This document shows positions 33,295-44,319 of a DNA stretch of 64,000 nucleotides, piece by piece. The translations under genes were made by a program, and so were the position numbers. The stretch spans positions 9,463,959-9,527,958 of the forward strand of contig CM019703.1 in NCBI GenBank assembly GCA_009760885.1. Direction: 5' to 3'. The notes under the pieces were generated by a model, which saw nothing but the letters and a program-made list of their open reading frames with translations, was not told where the DNA came from and made no database searches. Each line of letters starts with the position of its first letter. Within the stretch, counting starts at the first letter, position 1. The stretch is from Achatina immaculata (lineage: Eukaryota; Mollusca; Gastropoda; Stylommatophora; Achatinidae).

Positions 33295-34053
33295 GCCATC
33301 AATCTGTAAGGGAAACTAAACTGACTTACAGAAATTTTACAACATAGACATCAATCTGTAAGGGAAACTAAACTGACTTACAGAAATTTTACAACATAGA
33401 CATCAATCTGTAAGGGAACTAGACTGACTTACAGAATTTTTACAACATAGACATCAATCTGTAAGGGAAACTAAACTGACTTACAGAAATTTTACAACAT
33501 AGACATCAATCTGTAAGGGAACTAGACTGACTTACAGAATTTTTAGAACATAGACATCAATCTGTAAGGGAACTAGACTGACTTACAGAATTTTTAGAAC
33601 ATAGACATCAATCTGTAAGGGAACTAGACTGACTTACAGAATTTTTACAACATAGACATCAATCTGTAAGGGAGCTAAACTGACTTACAGAATTTTTACA
33701 ACATAGACATCAATCTGTAAGGGAACTAGACTGACTTACAGAATTTTTACAACAATGACATCAATCTGTAAGGGAACTAGACTGACTTACAGAATTTTTA
33801 GAACATAGACATCAATCTGTAAGGGAACTAGACTGACTTACAGAATTTTTACAACATAGACATCAATCTATAAGGGAACTAGACTGACTTACAGAATTTT
33901 TAGAACATAGACATCAATCTGTAAGGGAACTAGACTGACTTACAGAATTTTTACAACAATGACATCAATCTGTAAGGGAACTAAACTGACTTACAGAATT
34001 TTTACAACATAGACATCAATCTGTAAGGGAACTAAACTGACTTACAGAATTTT
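33295..34053. repeat. 51-bp satellite-like array, 15 copies, hairpin in each unit
   Basis: Fifteen units carry atcaatctgtaagggaacta, then gactgacttacagaattttt and acaacatagac. Each unit contains ctgtaag and cttacag, exact reverse complements 13 nt apart (14 nt in the longer first units). Early units read gggaaacta and later ones gggaacta; tacaac and tagaac alternate. Copy 12 has ctataag, which breaks one stem pair. No gene flanks it. Confidence 0.95.
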
Positions 34054-34222
34054 TCGGAACTTACTAAAAAATTCAGATCCCCCCTCCCCAAGTCTTTACA
34101 ACCACTGGAAACACATCGACATCTCTTCCTCGCTGGCAAGGATGAAGTGGCACAAAAGCCTGATTTCAGACGCGTCTGTTGTCGAGGTGCTGAAGGTTCT
34201 TGATCAAACTGGCTTACAGCCA

Positions 34223-34234
34223 CTTCTCTCTCTC

Positions 34235-34266
<32 letters not shown>
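34223..34266. repeat. (CT)n microsatellite
   Basis: CT repeats with one CC interruption. Confidence 0.95.
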
Positions 34267-34267
<1 letters not shown>

Positions 34268-34357
34268 TGTAAGCTATTAAGAATAAAACCAAAGCGCAAC
34301 CATTTTCTTCTAATGAAGGGTGATAGTGATGTATGGTTCTGTTGTACGAGAAAGATA

Positions 34358-34697
34358 GAAAGAGTGAGGAAAATGGGCAGAAACAAGAATGGCAGAAACC
34401 AAAATGAATAAGTACAAACGAAGGACATACAACAACTCAATATTTCGACAAGTCTTTTTTTTTCCCGAGGATCACATACAAAAACAACACCACCAGATAA
34501 AAACACGAAAAATAGATGAAAAATTAAACACTTAGCTTTTTTTTTTTTTTTGGTATCATACCTCGTAAGAAAGACCTTGTTCTTTTGTATGTGATCTCGA
34601 AAATGGGTTTTCTGGAAATATTGAATTACTGTATATTTTTCCATTTATATGTGGTCATCTCACTTTCTGCCATTCTTGTTTCTGCCCGTTTTCCTCA

Positions 34698-34705
<8 letters not shown>
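34358..34705. mobile_element. Foldback-like element (dispersed repeat I, copy 3)
   Basis: The left arm gaaagagtgaggaaaatggg then cagaaacaagaatggcagaa (34358-34397) is matched by its reverse complement at about 34664-34703. Further in, tcaatatttcgac and gatcacatacaaaa recur in inverted orientation on the right half. The whole is therefore a decayed inverted duplication of about 170-bp arms. Copies at 120 and 9030 carry one arm only. Confidence 0.65.
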
Positions 34706-34748
<43 letters not shown>

Positions 34749-34752
34749 TGTG
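34700..34752. repeat. (CT)n then (GT)n microsatellite
   Basis: A CT run that changes to TG at about 34731. Confidence 0.95.
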
Positions 34753-34784
34753 TAAAACTCTCTGTCTACCTTCATTATGGTTAA

Positions 34785-34996
34785 TCAGTCATTTGCATGT
34801 CCCTTACGGAACTTTGCCTCCCTAACAGCTCTCCTGTAGGCCTCTCGGTTGTAAGCAAGATGCCCTGCTGCTGATGCATCCATTTGCAAATTATTAACGA
34901 TGTCTTGCAGTCATCTTCGCCTTGGTCTTCCTCTATTTCTTTTTTCCTCTTATGTATCTGTCCAAGACGGTCTTCTCTAAATATCGTCATTAGTGG
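34785..34996 (-). pseudogene. LINE family F, 3' fragment
   Basis: On plus, gtcatttgcatgtcccttac and aacagctctcctgtaggcct are the reverse of the LINE F end at 38667-39037, whose protein ends HNREAYRSAVWEAKFRKGHA. Several indels break it. Confidence 0.75.
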
Positions 34997-36216
34997 AACT
35001 AGTTTTACTGCAGTCGTAATTTTTCTTAACCCTTTTATTCTAATTGAAAGAAAAAAAAACGATGAGAAAAAAATGTCGACCCTTTAACCTAGCGATTTCA
35101 TTTTCAAAAATAACAATGATAAAAGTTAAAAAAAATATTAATGCAAACAAACTGTAAAAGAGAATTCAGAGAAGGGGGTGGGGGAGAGAGCAGAAGCAGT
35201 GCTATCAGAGCAGCTGAGAATTTCTAAACCACACAGAATATTGCATTGATAACCCCAGCTATCAATTTGAAAAATAAGCCTTGGGTGACAAGCTAATCAG
35301 ATCGCTTCGTTACACCCCTGCTTGCAAATCTCCCGAAGGGCGATAATTGAAAGACTGTCAAGGCAAGATGAGAATTCTATGAGTTACCTTTGAGGTTCTG
35401 TGATTCATGGCTAGATCAAGTTTGATATTTCCATTTTATTTGCGTGAATTTTATTATGGAATAATATTTGCTTTCCCGTTGGGTTTTCCCCTGAGGGCTC
35501 TGCACTCGAAATTATCACATGGAATAAAAATGCCTTTTCATCTTTACTTTTTTTTTGTTTACATTTACTGCATTTTGAAGACAAAAAGTTCGCTGTTAGT
35601 CTATTAAATTTCTGTTTTATGTTTGATTATTTCTTTATTTTAATATCTGTAAAATGCGTTATTTTCTCTCTCTCTCTTCTCTTCCGTCTTCGATTTGGCC
35701 AGATATTACAAGAGGCTACATTGTTTGAAAATGATCACTCCGCAGTTGAAACCACTGGCCGATCTTTCGGTTCGTTTGAAATCATAATTATTTATTGTTG
35801 GTCGAATCTGCGAAACTCGCTTTCGCTGTAGAGGATTTTAAGCGATTTAACCGGATTTCATACAGCAGAAGACTGCGCGAGGAGGAAGGATGGGAGGCTG
35901 GGAGGGAAGTGGGAGAGGTTGGGGGGGGGGTGTAATCTATTAGTATTTTTTTTAATTGTGGCGGGGGGGGGGCCGGGCTGGGGAATGGGAAAGTAAGACA
36001 GGATGGGGAGATGAGGTTAAAGGCAGAAATAGCCGAAGTAGAACGAACAGTTTGATTGTGCTTTCCTAATCGTTCGCTCAGTCCAAATCTCTCACACAAA
36101 TACAGGTGCTATATCATATGTATGTCCGCATATACAGATATAATGTAATGTAGGGCGCACATAACGCGGAGAAAGAGAAAACAAATGAGAGACAAGAGTG
36201 GAGAAAAATTCCAAAA
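34997..36216. other. No gene seen
   Basis: Mixed AT-rich and G-run sequence (G-runs near 35921 and 35960). The ORFs show no domain. Confidence 0.4.
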
Positions 36217-36434
36217 AAGTGGTTTTCAAAGTGGGAGGTACGGCACCCACACTGGAAAGATATAGGGAAGTGAAGGGGAGAGGAGCGGTGAAGGAAATGT
36301 AGAGCGGCATGTGACATCGGAACCAACTGAGCCAGAAAACTTTTTTTTCAGGGGCGCTAGAGGTGTGGAGTAGGAAGCGGTGGTGGGTGTGGCGCTGGGG
36401 AGTGGCAGCCCCGACAAAGGTTTGAGAATCACTG
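36217..36434. mobile_element. hAT-like miniature element
   Basis: Left end AGTGGTTTTCAAAGTGGG and reversed right end CAGTGATTCTCAAACCTTTG fit the CAGTGGTTCTCAAAC-type hAT terminus. The interior (about 200 bp) is G-rich and non-coding. Target duplication not identified. Confidence 0.6.
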
Positions 36435-37154
36435 CAGAAGACGGAAGGAAGAACGTGATAGACGGACCAGCAAATCTGAAATTGACCATGACAGGATCAG
36501 ACCACATTACCTAGGGCCTTTGTTCCTGCTAACGTTTGGGCAGTCGCGCCTTCTTTTAGCCTAGCTGTACGTGGTCCACCTGGTGACAGCGGTGTCAGGT
36601 GAGAAGTCTTACTCTTGAATACGCCATGGATGGACACTCGCAGCCAAGAGAAACCACAGTAGATGGCGCCAATACGGCTCCGTGTTTGTGCTTCAAGACT
36701 TTTACGCCGGGAAGTCCATGTTTGAAGTTTGAGAGTGACTGAAAACAGGAAATATACTGGGGGGAAAAGCATAATAAAAAATAGATTGAAAATGTTATAG
36801 CATGAATTACGCATGAGCCGAATCACATCATCATCATCATCATCATCATCACGACCTCAGATGAAAAAAAAAACAACAACAACATTTCATGAATCCAGTG
36901 AGATCACAATAAGAACTAGTCTTTCTAACCTCCCCCCCCCCCCCCCAACCGAAAACATTCGCTTAAATATCCCCCCTCTGCAAGATTGTCCAAGAAACAA
37001 AGAAACTATGTCAAATTGCCGGTATCACTTACCATGGTACTATGTCGATCAGGGGATATTGTCCACTAGCATGAACAAGCTTACGCCTACGAGCCCAGAA
37101 GGAAAGGGGGCATGGCTTTCCGCAAATATATGTTAGCTTTATTAATTTTATATG
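36435..37154. other. No gene; short CAT tract
   Basis: A (CAT)n tract at 36827-36851 and a poly-C run near 36931-36946. No supported gene. Confidence 0.4.
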
Positions 37155-37370
37155 CAGGTAAGGTAGAAGGGTGAAGGCAGCACTATTATAACGTTGAAGC
37201 ATATAGGGAATGTGGCGTTAGTGCCCATATTTTCCTTGACCTGTCGACAGACTGTGGAGGGGTGATGTGGTCAGCATCAGGCTTGGTCACTTTCCTTCTC
37301 CAGTTCCAGAAGAAGTCGAGTACCCTTTTTTAAATCTGGGTGGCTGGAGCCCCTCTGGTCTTGAACGATA
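37155..37370 (-). mobile_element. SINE family B, partial
   Basis: On plus, gttagtgcccatattttcct, gtgatgtggtcagcatcagg and ctggagcccctctggtcttg match the body and tail region. The head is eroded. Confidence 0.65.
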
Positions 37371-37431
37371 TAGATCCGAGGGAGGCGGGGTGCCCCTTCT
37401 AGATGTAACCTTGGGGCATGCAAGGTGGTTA

Positions 37432-37770
37432 ATCCGAGAGTGATGTAGATGCGCTTTTGTGCACAAAATCTACCGAGTCATCTTCATCGACTCAAAATGT
37501 CCCACACAAACGAGTGCCCATGCGGCAGCGGACTCCAGACCCCAGAACATATCCTTCAAGAGTGCCCAAACCATGCGGACCTAAGGGCGTGAGACATGGC
37601 CTGAGGACATGATCCTGGAGAAAACATTTTGAGGCTCCTATCAGGATCTGAGAGGACTGTGGGCTTTGCCCTAACGACAGGGATGAGTATCTGATAAGAC
37701 CAACAACCTCGAACGCAGACGAAGAAGAAGAAGCAGAAGAAGAAGCAGCAGCAGCAGAAGAAGAAGGATT
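37432..37770 (+). pseudogene. RNase H LINE, 3' fragment with (GAA)n tail
   Basis: Plus reads HRLKMSHTNECPCGSGLQTP then EHILQECPNHADLR, a clear cysteine motif of the RNase H LINE end. A stop follows ADLRA and the rest is frame-broken. The 3' side runs into GAA/GCA repeats at about 37716-37768. Confidence 0.8.
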
Positions 37771-38655
37771 CACAAAATGATTATGCTACCCGCAAGATTA
37801 CACTTGTCTGCGCTCATTTCAGACTAAGCGTAGTTCTTCACATATCTTGGACCCAATTTTCACTTGAAGGCCCTCATTAACCATAATACACCGGCAGCCG
37901 CTTGTATAATATTCTCTCTGGTGCTCCTGGCATTGCAAGCTGATATGTTTTCAAACTATTATATCAGCTGAAACTCCCCTTTCCAGAAACGCGCACCGCA
38001 ACGGAGCTCAAGAGCCCCACATACGACCTTGAAAGAAGGGTTTGGTCTCAGTCGTATTTAAAGTCCAAGCTAATAAAAAAATTTGCTGTCCACTAAGTAA
38101 ATAGTCAAGTAATCCAAATATAATAAAAATTCTCATATCTCAGAGTAAATAGTAAAGTAATCCACGTTAAGAATATAATTCCCGGCCCAAAAATAAAGGA
38201 AGTTCGGTCACAAGTTAATTTGTGTCCCTTTTGCAAATAGTCTTATCAGACAGCGTCGGTAATTCTGACAATATTTACATTCTACAAGATAAATTTGTAA
38301 CAATATATTCAGGCTTTTTCATCTGTTACTAAACTGTTACCAATATTATTCCGTTAGGACATAGTCCTGTGTGTAAATCCACTAGTCTTGAAAGCGTCTG
38401 TTTAGAATGCCATGCTAAATGCTTTTGGACTACTGTACTTCTGTGAAACTGCTTAATGATAAGAAACGTTTTTTGAGGGAAAAAAAAGAGTAATCGCGTT
38501 AAATGTTGTTTAGGCGTCTTCTTAAGAGCTCAAGAGTAGGGCAGTCGATCGTGGACTATGTTTCTCAAGTGCAGAGGGTGATCGGAGGTAGAAGAGACAG
38601 AGGCTTGACCCACTTGGGATCCATTAAACCTTACTATAAAAATATAGCTTTCTAG
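37771..38655. other. No gene seen
   Basis: AT-rich sequence without supported features. Confidence 0.4.
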
Positions 38656-38666
38656 CAACCAATGCC

Positions 38667-39037
38667 TTTGAATGTAAATGCAACAGAAGAGTTCTCCAAA
38701 TATCGTGGACACAAAAAAGAACAAATATATCTATACTACAAGAGCTTAATATTGAAAAAGGCTGGCTAGTGAAGAGGATTAAAGAGAGAAAACTGAAATA
38801 TTTTGGACACATTAAACGTCATGATAATTTAGAGAAGACCGTATTGGAAGGATACATAATGGGAAAAAGAAAAAGAGGAAGACCAAGACGAAGATGGCTG
38901 CAAGACATCGTTGACGATCTGGAAATGGATGCAACAGCAGCAGGCCATCTTGCTCACAACCGAGAGGCCTACAGGAGTGCTGTTTGGGAGGCAAAGTTCC
39001 GCAAGGGACATGCAAATGAATGAATGAATGAATGAAT
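38667..39037 (+). mobile_element. LINE family F, 5'-truncated copy with (GAAT)n tail
   Basis: Encodes AFECKCNRRVLQISWTQKRTN, then the 84-codon open frame 38769-39023 with RKLKYFGHIKRHDNL, KRKRGRPRRRWLQDIVDDL and HNREAYRSAVWEAKF, the C-terminus of a LINE reverse transcriptase. The tail is (GAAT)n at about 39016-39039. Near-identical 11-mers, agcaaccaatg at about 38655 and agcgaccaatg at about 39038, may be the TSD. Other fragments: 34785 and 56757, both minus. Confidence 0.85.
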
Positions 39038-39184
39038 GAGCGACCAATGGTACTTTTTACGGACAAGAATACACTGTACTTTGGTGTCGGTGTGTTAACG
39101 AAGACATAAAATTCACGTACCAAATGTATGAAAATACGCTGATGCTGAAATCAGGAGTGGAAATGAAAAAAAGGAAACATACTT

Positions 39185-39850
39185 TCTCTATCCTTCGTCT
39201 TCTACCGTGAGGTGTCGAGGGGAGATGTCTTTGGCGTCTCTGGGTCCATAAGAATGGCCTCAGTGATGTTCATGCCATAATTCGTGAGCGATTCTATGAC
39301 TCCATCTATCCATCTTTTCTGGGGTCTCCATCTATCCATCTTTTCTGGGGTCTCCATCTATCCATCTTTTCTGGGGTCTCCATCTATCCATCTTTTCTGG
39401 GGTCTCCATTTATCCATCTTTTCTGGGGTCTCCATCTATCCATCTTTTCTGGGGTCTCCACCTATCCATCTTTTCTGGGGTCTCCATCTATCCATCTTTT
39501 CTGGGGTTTCCATCTATCCATCTTTTCTGGGGTCTTCTGTTTGATCTGTGTCATGTTGTTCTTTGGTTAAAGGGCCTCGCTAGTGGGTGTATATGTGTCA
39601 TTCTTATTAAGTGGCCGAACCACTTAATTCTTCGTTTCTCTATATGCTTTATATTGTAGGCATGATATAGTTCCCACCAATTGTCTTATGCCGTCATTTC
39701 TTAGCTTATCTCCCCTAGTTTGCTGCTTTTCTTAGACATCTCATTTCACATGTAGATATTTAATTGTACTGTTTCTTGGTTAGCGCTCATGTTGGACGTT
39801 GGTAACACAACATTGGCACAAACATGCTGTTAAGTAGCTGTCTCTTGGTT
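39185..39850 (-). mobile_element. LINE family G fragment
   Basis: The minus strand reads IPLKTKRQLLNSMFVPMLCY, CEMRCLRKA, HIEKRRIKWFGHL-like sequence, and the end of the ORF, frameshifted. It matches G fragments at 46420-46745 (plus) and 48930-49240 (minus). The copy is enlarged by a 26-bp repeat block at 39300-39535 that the 49-kb copy lacks. Confidence 0.75.
39300..39535. repeat. 26-bp minisatellite inside LINE G, 9 copies
   Basis: Nine nearly identical units containing ccatctatccatcttttctg then gggtct. One unit corresponds to catcagtccatctttttt in the unexpanded G copy at about 49050. The plus strand has no stop in the array, giving an 86-codon LHLSIFSGV-type ORF that is a repeat artefact. 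Confidence 0.95.
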
Positions 39851-40187
39851 TTGAGTGGTATGTTAGAGTTGACTGACTGATTGATCTTTATTTCAAAAGG
39901 GTTAAGGATTGGGCATGCAGGCCCGTCTGACATTCTGCCCTTTAGGAAACATATTAAGAGGTAAGACAACACACTCGTGAAGTGTAACTCTTTTTAATAG
40001 CTCAGTGTTATTTCAGGGGGTAAAAAGGGCAAACCTTAAGACAGAAATCGAAAGCAAAAGGACACACAGACAGTGCTTTCTGGTACCGGAGCTGATCTGT
40101 CAAATCTAACAAAGGTTCCGGAATATTAATCTGTCAAGTGATTTAGCACAGAGTTGAATGGTTAACACTGGAAGAGTAGCAGGGAAA
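39851..40187. other. No gene seen
   Basis: No supported feature. Confidence 0.4.
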
Positions 40188-40378
40188 GCAATTCAAGAGT
40201 GCACAAACACTGAGGACCTAAGACGAGAGACATGGCTAGAGGACACAAGCCTGGGGCAAAACGCTTTGGTGCTTCTATCAGGATCTGGAGAGGGCTGCGG
40301 GCTTTGCCATGTCGATACGGATCATGATCTAATGTGATCAACAACCTCGAACACAGAAGAAGAAGAAGAAGAATTGAG
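40188..40378 (+). pseudogene. RNase H LINE, 3' fragment with (GAA)n tail
   Basis: Plus reads IQECTNTEDLRRETWLEDTS, then LLSGSGEGCGL, closely related to the 37-kb fragment (same caacctcgaac phrase before the tail). It ends in GAA repeats at about 40356-40374. Confidence 0.8.
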
Positions 40379-40399
40379 AGAATGGAAAAAAAAAACGAC

Positions 40400-40700
40400 A
40401 AGGGATTCACCTGGGACTCGAACCACGGACTCCAGTAAGGCGAGCAGGCGTCTAGCCATGAGAAACAACGTGTTATCCACTTGGATATCCTAGCCTTTAA
40501 TGTAGAAACAACGTGTTATCCACTTGGATATCCTAGCCTTTAATGTTTCGAGTCCCAGGTCTCTTGTTTTTTTTCCTTACTCTCTCACGTCTTATCTGTC
40601 TTGTCTACCATTTTTTCAATGCTAACCATACAAGACCGTGCTAAGCCACTTCACTGCGCAAAAACTTTCTTGTTTCTCATCTGAAAAAAATCCTGTCAAG
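40400..40700. mobile_element. SINE family D, inverted pair with duplicated centre
   Basis: The left half, on minus, has a tRNA-like head: an A-box-like CCAAGTGGATAACACG and B box GGTTCGAGTCCC (about 40415-40427), then TTGTCG and poly-T. The right half, on plus, repeats TTCGAGTCCCAGGT and a T-rich body ending gctaaccatacaagaccgtg. Between them a 43-bp unit starting agaaacaacgtgttatccac is present twice in tandem (about 40463-40548). The same arrangement is seen at 48462-48930. Confidence 0.7.
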
Positions 40701-41249
40701 CGACACTCATGATACAGGAATATTTCTTGTCAGTTATAAACTGCTGTCGCCATGGTTTTTGGTTTTTTTCTTCATTAAATGATATGATGCCTATTTTTTT
40801 AAATTGCAGCGACTGAAAATTCTGCACTCACGACTATAGAACAAAACTATATGATTGTAGTTATCTTTAAAAAAAACTCTTTATAAGGCCATTTAAATGA
40901 CTTAAAGTATGTTAAGATATATGAGGTCTGGTTAGTAGAATAATGCTCAACAGTTTCCATAGGAACTTCAGCGCTTCTTTCAAGACAATTAATGTCATTA
41001 TGTCATTCAAAAAAAAAAAAAACACTGAAAGCTATATCAGAGGGAAATATCCTAGGCAAAAAATAGAGGACGACAAAAAAAAAAAAAAGCCTAGGCGTGC
41101 GAGAAATGTTTAAAGATAAACAAATTATCTCAAAATGTACCGATACAAGAGACTGAGAACAAATGGATATTCACATCAATCCCCAGCCAAATTTCCAGCA
41201 CAGGAGAGGAACAAAGAAAAAAAAGTAAATTGTTATACTCTGTTTAGAG
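40701..41249. other. No gene seen
   Basis: AT-rich with A-homopolymers near 41009 and 41077. Confidence 0.4.
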
Positions 41250-41575
41250 TGAGACTAGGTCTTCATAGAAGTTTCAGAACAACGAAAACTACTTTAAAAT
41301 ATAAGAAACCAACAGTCAAAATTTCTTGGATACATCGATGAGAAGACAGAAGTCGGATAACTTGATAACGACTGGGAAAATGAAGGGAAAAAGGAAAGAG
41401 AGGAAGTCCTCCCCCCCACCCCCCAAATATCTCTGTTGACTGACCAAATGGCATGAGAAAAGAAAAGCATGTGAATTGTTAGGAAGCACCAGGGATCGCA
41501 GATGGTGGAGAATCATTATCGCCAGCGATATCTGGCATGCACATAATAATAACAATAATAATAACTGAGGTACAA
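41250..41575 (+). mobile_element. LINE family E, 3' fragment
   Basis: Plus sequence gaagacagaagtcggataac, gttgactgaccaaatggcat and ttatcgccagcgatatctgg matches the reverse of the LINE E copy at 61926-62275. It ends in AATA/AAT repeats (about 41547-41572). Coding is broken by a poly-C tract and stops. Confidence 0.75.
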
Positions 41576-41656
41576 ATTCAAGGCATATCAATCTCATGTC
41601 CGCCACTTTTGTGGGGCTGACAGTCATTTTGTTTAGTTTCCTATTCATTAATATCT

Positions 41657-41696
41657 CTCTCTCTCTCTCTCTCTCTCCCTCTCTCTCTCTCTCTCC
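41657..41696. repeat. (CT)n microsatellite
   Basis: CT repeat with one CC interruption. Confidence 0.95.
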
Positions 41697-42228
41697 TTGG
41701 GCCAGTAGTTTTCCAGGTTTTATGTACGAGGACGTGTCAAAAATCAAGGGATTCAACCACTGAAAAATATATGAAAAGACTCGATGACTAGTCGAGAATT
41801 CTTTTCATATAATTTAATAGTTATTTCCCTTTATTTGCCTTTTTTTTGAGTCTGCCCTCGTATGTTGGGTTGACTTTTTATGTTGAAACGCTGACGTCAA
41901 AGTGTAATGCGCAACAGTGTACCTCGCACTGCAGCAAGGTGTCTTTATCTTTACAGGACAGAGCGTGTAATGCGTATGTTAGCTTTGGAGACAGAGCGTA
42001 ACTGTTCCGCACTTTGAGGTGCCTACCCATATGCAGAAAATTAAAAATGTCTGTACATGTGATTTCGGAGTTGACTGTGTTATACTCTGAGACGGAGGAG
42101 AATGGTAAAGCGTTGATTTCTGTTTAACATGTGATAGTCATTATGTGGTAGTGTTTGTGGCTTCCTGTAGGTCTTCATCGTGCCTTTATTCTGGTTATTG
42201 GTGACTGATATGTTTGGTTACACCATTT
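41697..42228. other. No gene seen
   Basis: No supported feature. Confidence 0.4.
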
Positions 42229-42470
42229 TCAATGCCCTCTTTTGGCACTTATGGGACTGCAAAAGAAGAGATTAGCAGAACGTAGCAAGACTAGGACAAC
42301 ATACAAATAGCTGGCTGCAGACCGTGAGAAGAACTTGTTACTGCCCTGCAAGACGTCTCGGTGCCCAGTGGACTTTGAACTGTTGGTGGCAGCAGTTTTT
42401 TTTAAAACGCAGGCATTGAGCAGAACGCAAAATAGCGCACCCACCCCCTTCTCCTGTGGTCTTTCTTAAA
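42229..42470 (+). pseudogene. LINE C-terminal remnant
   Basis: gctggctgcagaccgtgaga and actgccctgcaagacgtctc match the reverse of the remnant at about 1575-1625 (the LAADREKW motif). Frame broken. Confidence 0.5.
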
Positions 42471-43190
42471 TCCCAATGGGTTTCTCAACGAACTTGGCCG
42501 TTTTCTGAATAGATCCACACAAAGAAATCAACAAATCTGTGACTGTATGGGTTTTCGGTTGAATTTCAGCAAACACATTAAACATCTCCGAGAAAGCTAA
42601 GTGATTTTTCCTTCGGACTGGCCCAGGCTTGTCTACCGGACCGACGCCAATCATGAGGGCTCTATTTCACACAATGGAAATAGTTATGTAAGAGGCTTCG
42701 CTGGGCACAAAGCAAATTCCAAAATCCTACATATTCCACTGTTTACCGTCCATATCTTAATAATGGCTTAAACGTCAGTAAATGCTTTGTAAACCTTGGA
42801 CCTTTCTCAGTTGAAAATAAAATATGCAAATAACTCGCATCGACCTTTCTTTCAATATGAATGACTCGAGGGCTTTGCCTCGACAGTTTGAAGATCTTTG
42901 ACCACACACGGGGCAACGAACTCGATTGTCCGCTGATCTTTAGAGTCAGTGCTAGCCCTGCCGTCTATTTTCTGTTTGGACTGTCTTTACAGGAGTATTA
43001 AAACTAGTGGAAGAATGTAAGTCATTATTATTATTATTGCGTATGTGAATTTATACATGATTCCTGGAGGAGAGATGTGGACAATAAGATACGTCGTTAA
43101 ATAAAAGGTTGATTTTTTTCTTTCTAGGTAACTAGGAAAAAAAAGGACATTACTAACGTTTGATTTCTGCCTTTTTTTTTTCGTACAAAT
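42471..43190. other. No gene seen
   Basis: No supported feature. Confidence 0.4.
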
Positions 43191-43195
43191 ATGAT

Positions 43196-43515
43196 TATCA
43201 GTGAGGAGAGAGAGAGAATAAAGAGAGAAAGATAAAAATAGATAAGAGACAAACGAGAGAGATAAAGAACATGCGAAAGAGATAAAGAGACATACGAGAG
43301 AGAAAGCGAAAGATACAGAGAGAGAGAGAGGCATACAGAGAAAGAGAGAGAGAGAGATGCAGAGCAGAGAGAGAGAGAGTGAGACGTACAGAAAAAGAGA
43401 GAGAGAGATGCAGAACAGACAGATAGAAAGAGACATAGAGAGAAAGAGACATAGAGAGAAAGAGACATAGATAGAAAGAGACATAGAGAGAAAGAGACAT
43501 AGAGAGAAAGAGAGC

Positions 43516-43560
<45 letters not shown>
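43196..43560. repeat. Purine-only repeat (GA)n with GACATA units
   Basis: GAGAGA interspersed with agagacatagagagaaag units. The minus strand is stop-free in several frames (YVSFSLCLFLSM and similar). These long ORFs, up to 165 codons, are artefacts. Confidence 0.93.
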
Positions 43561-43563
<3 letters not shown>

Positions 43564-43763
43564 CTAAACGTTATATGTTTTCAATGTATTTTCTGAATTC
43601 TCGCTTCTCTCTTCGTCTGTTTCTCTTTCTCTGTACTTGTCTACCTCTCTCTCTGTTTCCCTCTTTGACTCTGTACGTTTGTTTCTCTCTATCTCTTTCG
43701 CACGCACATTATTAATTATATTTCCTTAATCTTTACCACAAATTTTCCGTCGAAGGCTTCACA

Positions 43764-44108
43764 ATGGGACTCAGAAATTACAGTTATGAAAATCAGAACC
43801 GAGGGTCCCGAGCCCGTAGTTTTGAATTACCTGTGACGTGTACAGGTAACTGCTGGAGTGGCCGAAGCCACAGTGATGTTGCTTCTCGGACTGAAGAACT
43901 TGGATTCTTTTCCCGCTGTTGTCTTCGCTCAGTAGTCGGAGGATTCTCGCATGTGCTGCGGAGTATGTGCACTGTGCTGAGACCCTTATTTGAAAGAAGA
44001 GACGGAGAGGGCTTAAAGGTTTGTCTGAAGTGTAGCGACAACGACGAGGACGACGACGACGATGATGACGACGATGATGATGATGATGATGATCCTAAAA
44101 CATTTTAA
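43764..44108 (+). CDS. Unrecognised ORF, 114 codons, acidic C-terminus
   Basis: Starts MGLRNYSYENQNRGS and contains a cysteine-containing middle (CTGNCWSGRS, SRCCLRSVVGG) before ending in about 15 aspartates encoded by a GAY repeat. No domain recognised. The poly-Asp end comes from a GAT/GAC microsatellite, the tail type of LINEs C and D, so this may be a LINE 3' end whose family is not otherwise seen. Low confidence that it is a gene. Confidence 0.2.
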   Translation: MGLRNYSYENQNRGSRARSFELPVTCTGNCWSGRSHSDVASRTEELGFFSRCCLRSVVGGFSHVLRSMCTVLRPLFERRDGEGLKVCLKCSDNDEDDDDDDDDDDDDDDDPKTF

Positions 44109-44252
44109 CACGTCTCTCTCTGTTTCTGATACTTGTGTCAGCCTTCTAGCGTTACATTTCCGGCGTTGAATTAGTGCTATTTAGCTTGTTTATGTGTTTA
44201 TGTGTACAGCCATCTGCTCTCTATATACTATGTGTATAGTTATCTGCTACCT

Positions 44253-44253
44253 G

Positions 44254-44309
<56 letters not shown>

Positions 44310-44310
44310 C
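44253..44310. repeat. Palindromic CT-TA-GA microsatellite
   Basis: GC(TC)n, then (TA)n, then (GA)n ending GC: each half is the reverse complement of the other over 58 bp. It could extrude as one long hairpin. Confidence 0.93.
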
Positions 44311-44319
44311 GATCTAAGC

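Noticed and set aside
33295..34053. CRISPR-like array
   Set aside because: Units repeat end to end with no unique spacers, there are no cas genes, and the surrounding DNA is clearly animal. It is a tandem satellite.
43196..43500. Three overlapping 100-165-codon minus ORFs
   Set aside because: They read a GA/GACATA repeat in different frames. Overlap in all frames is typical of low-complexity sequence.
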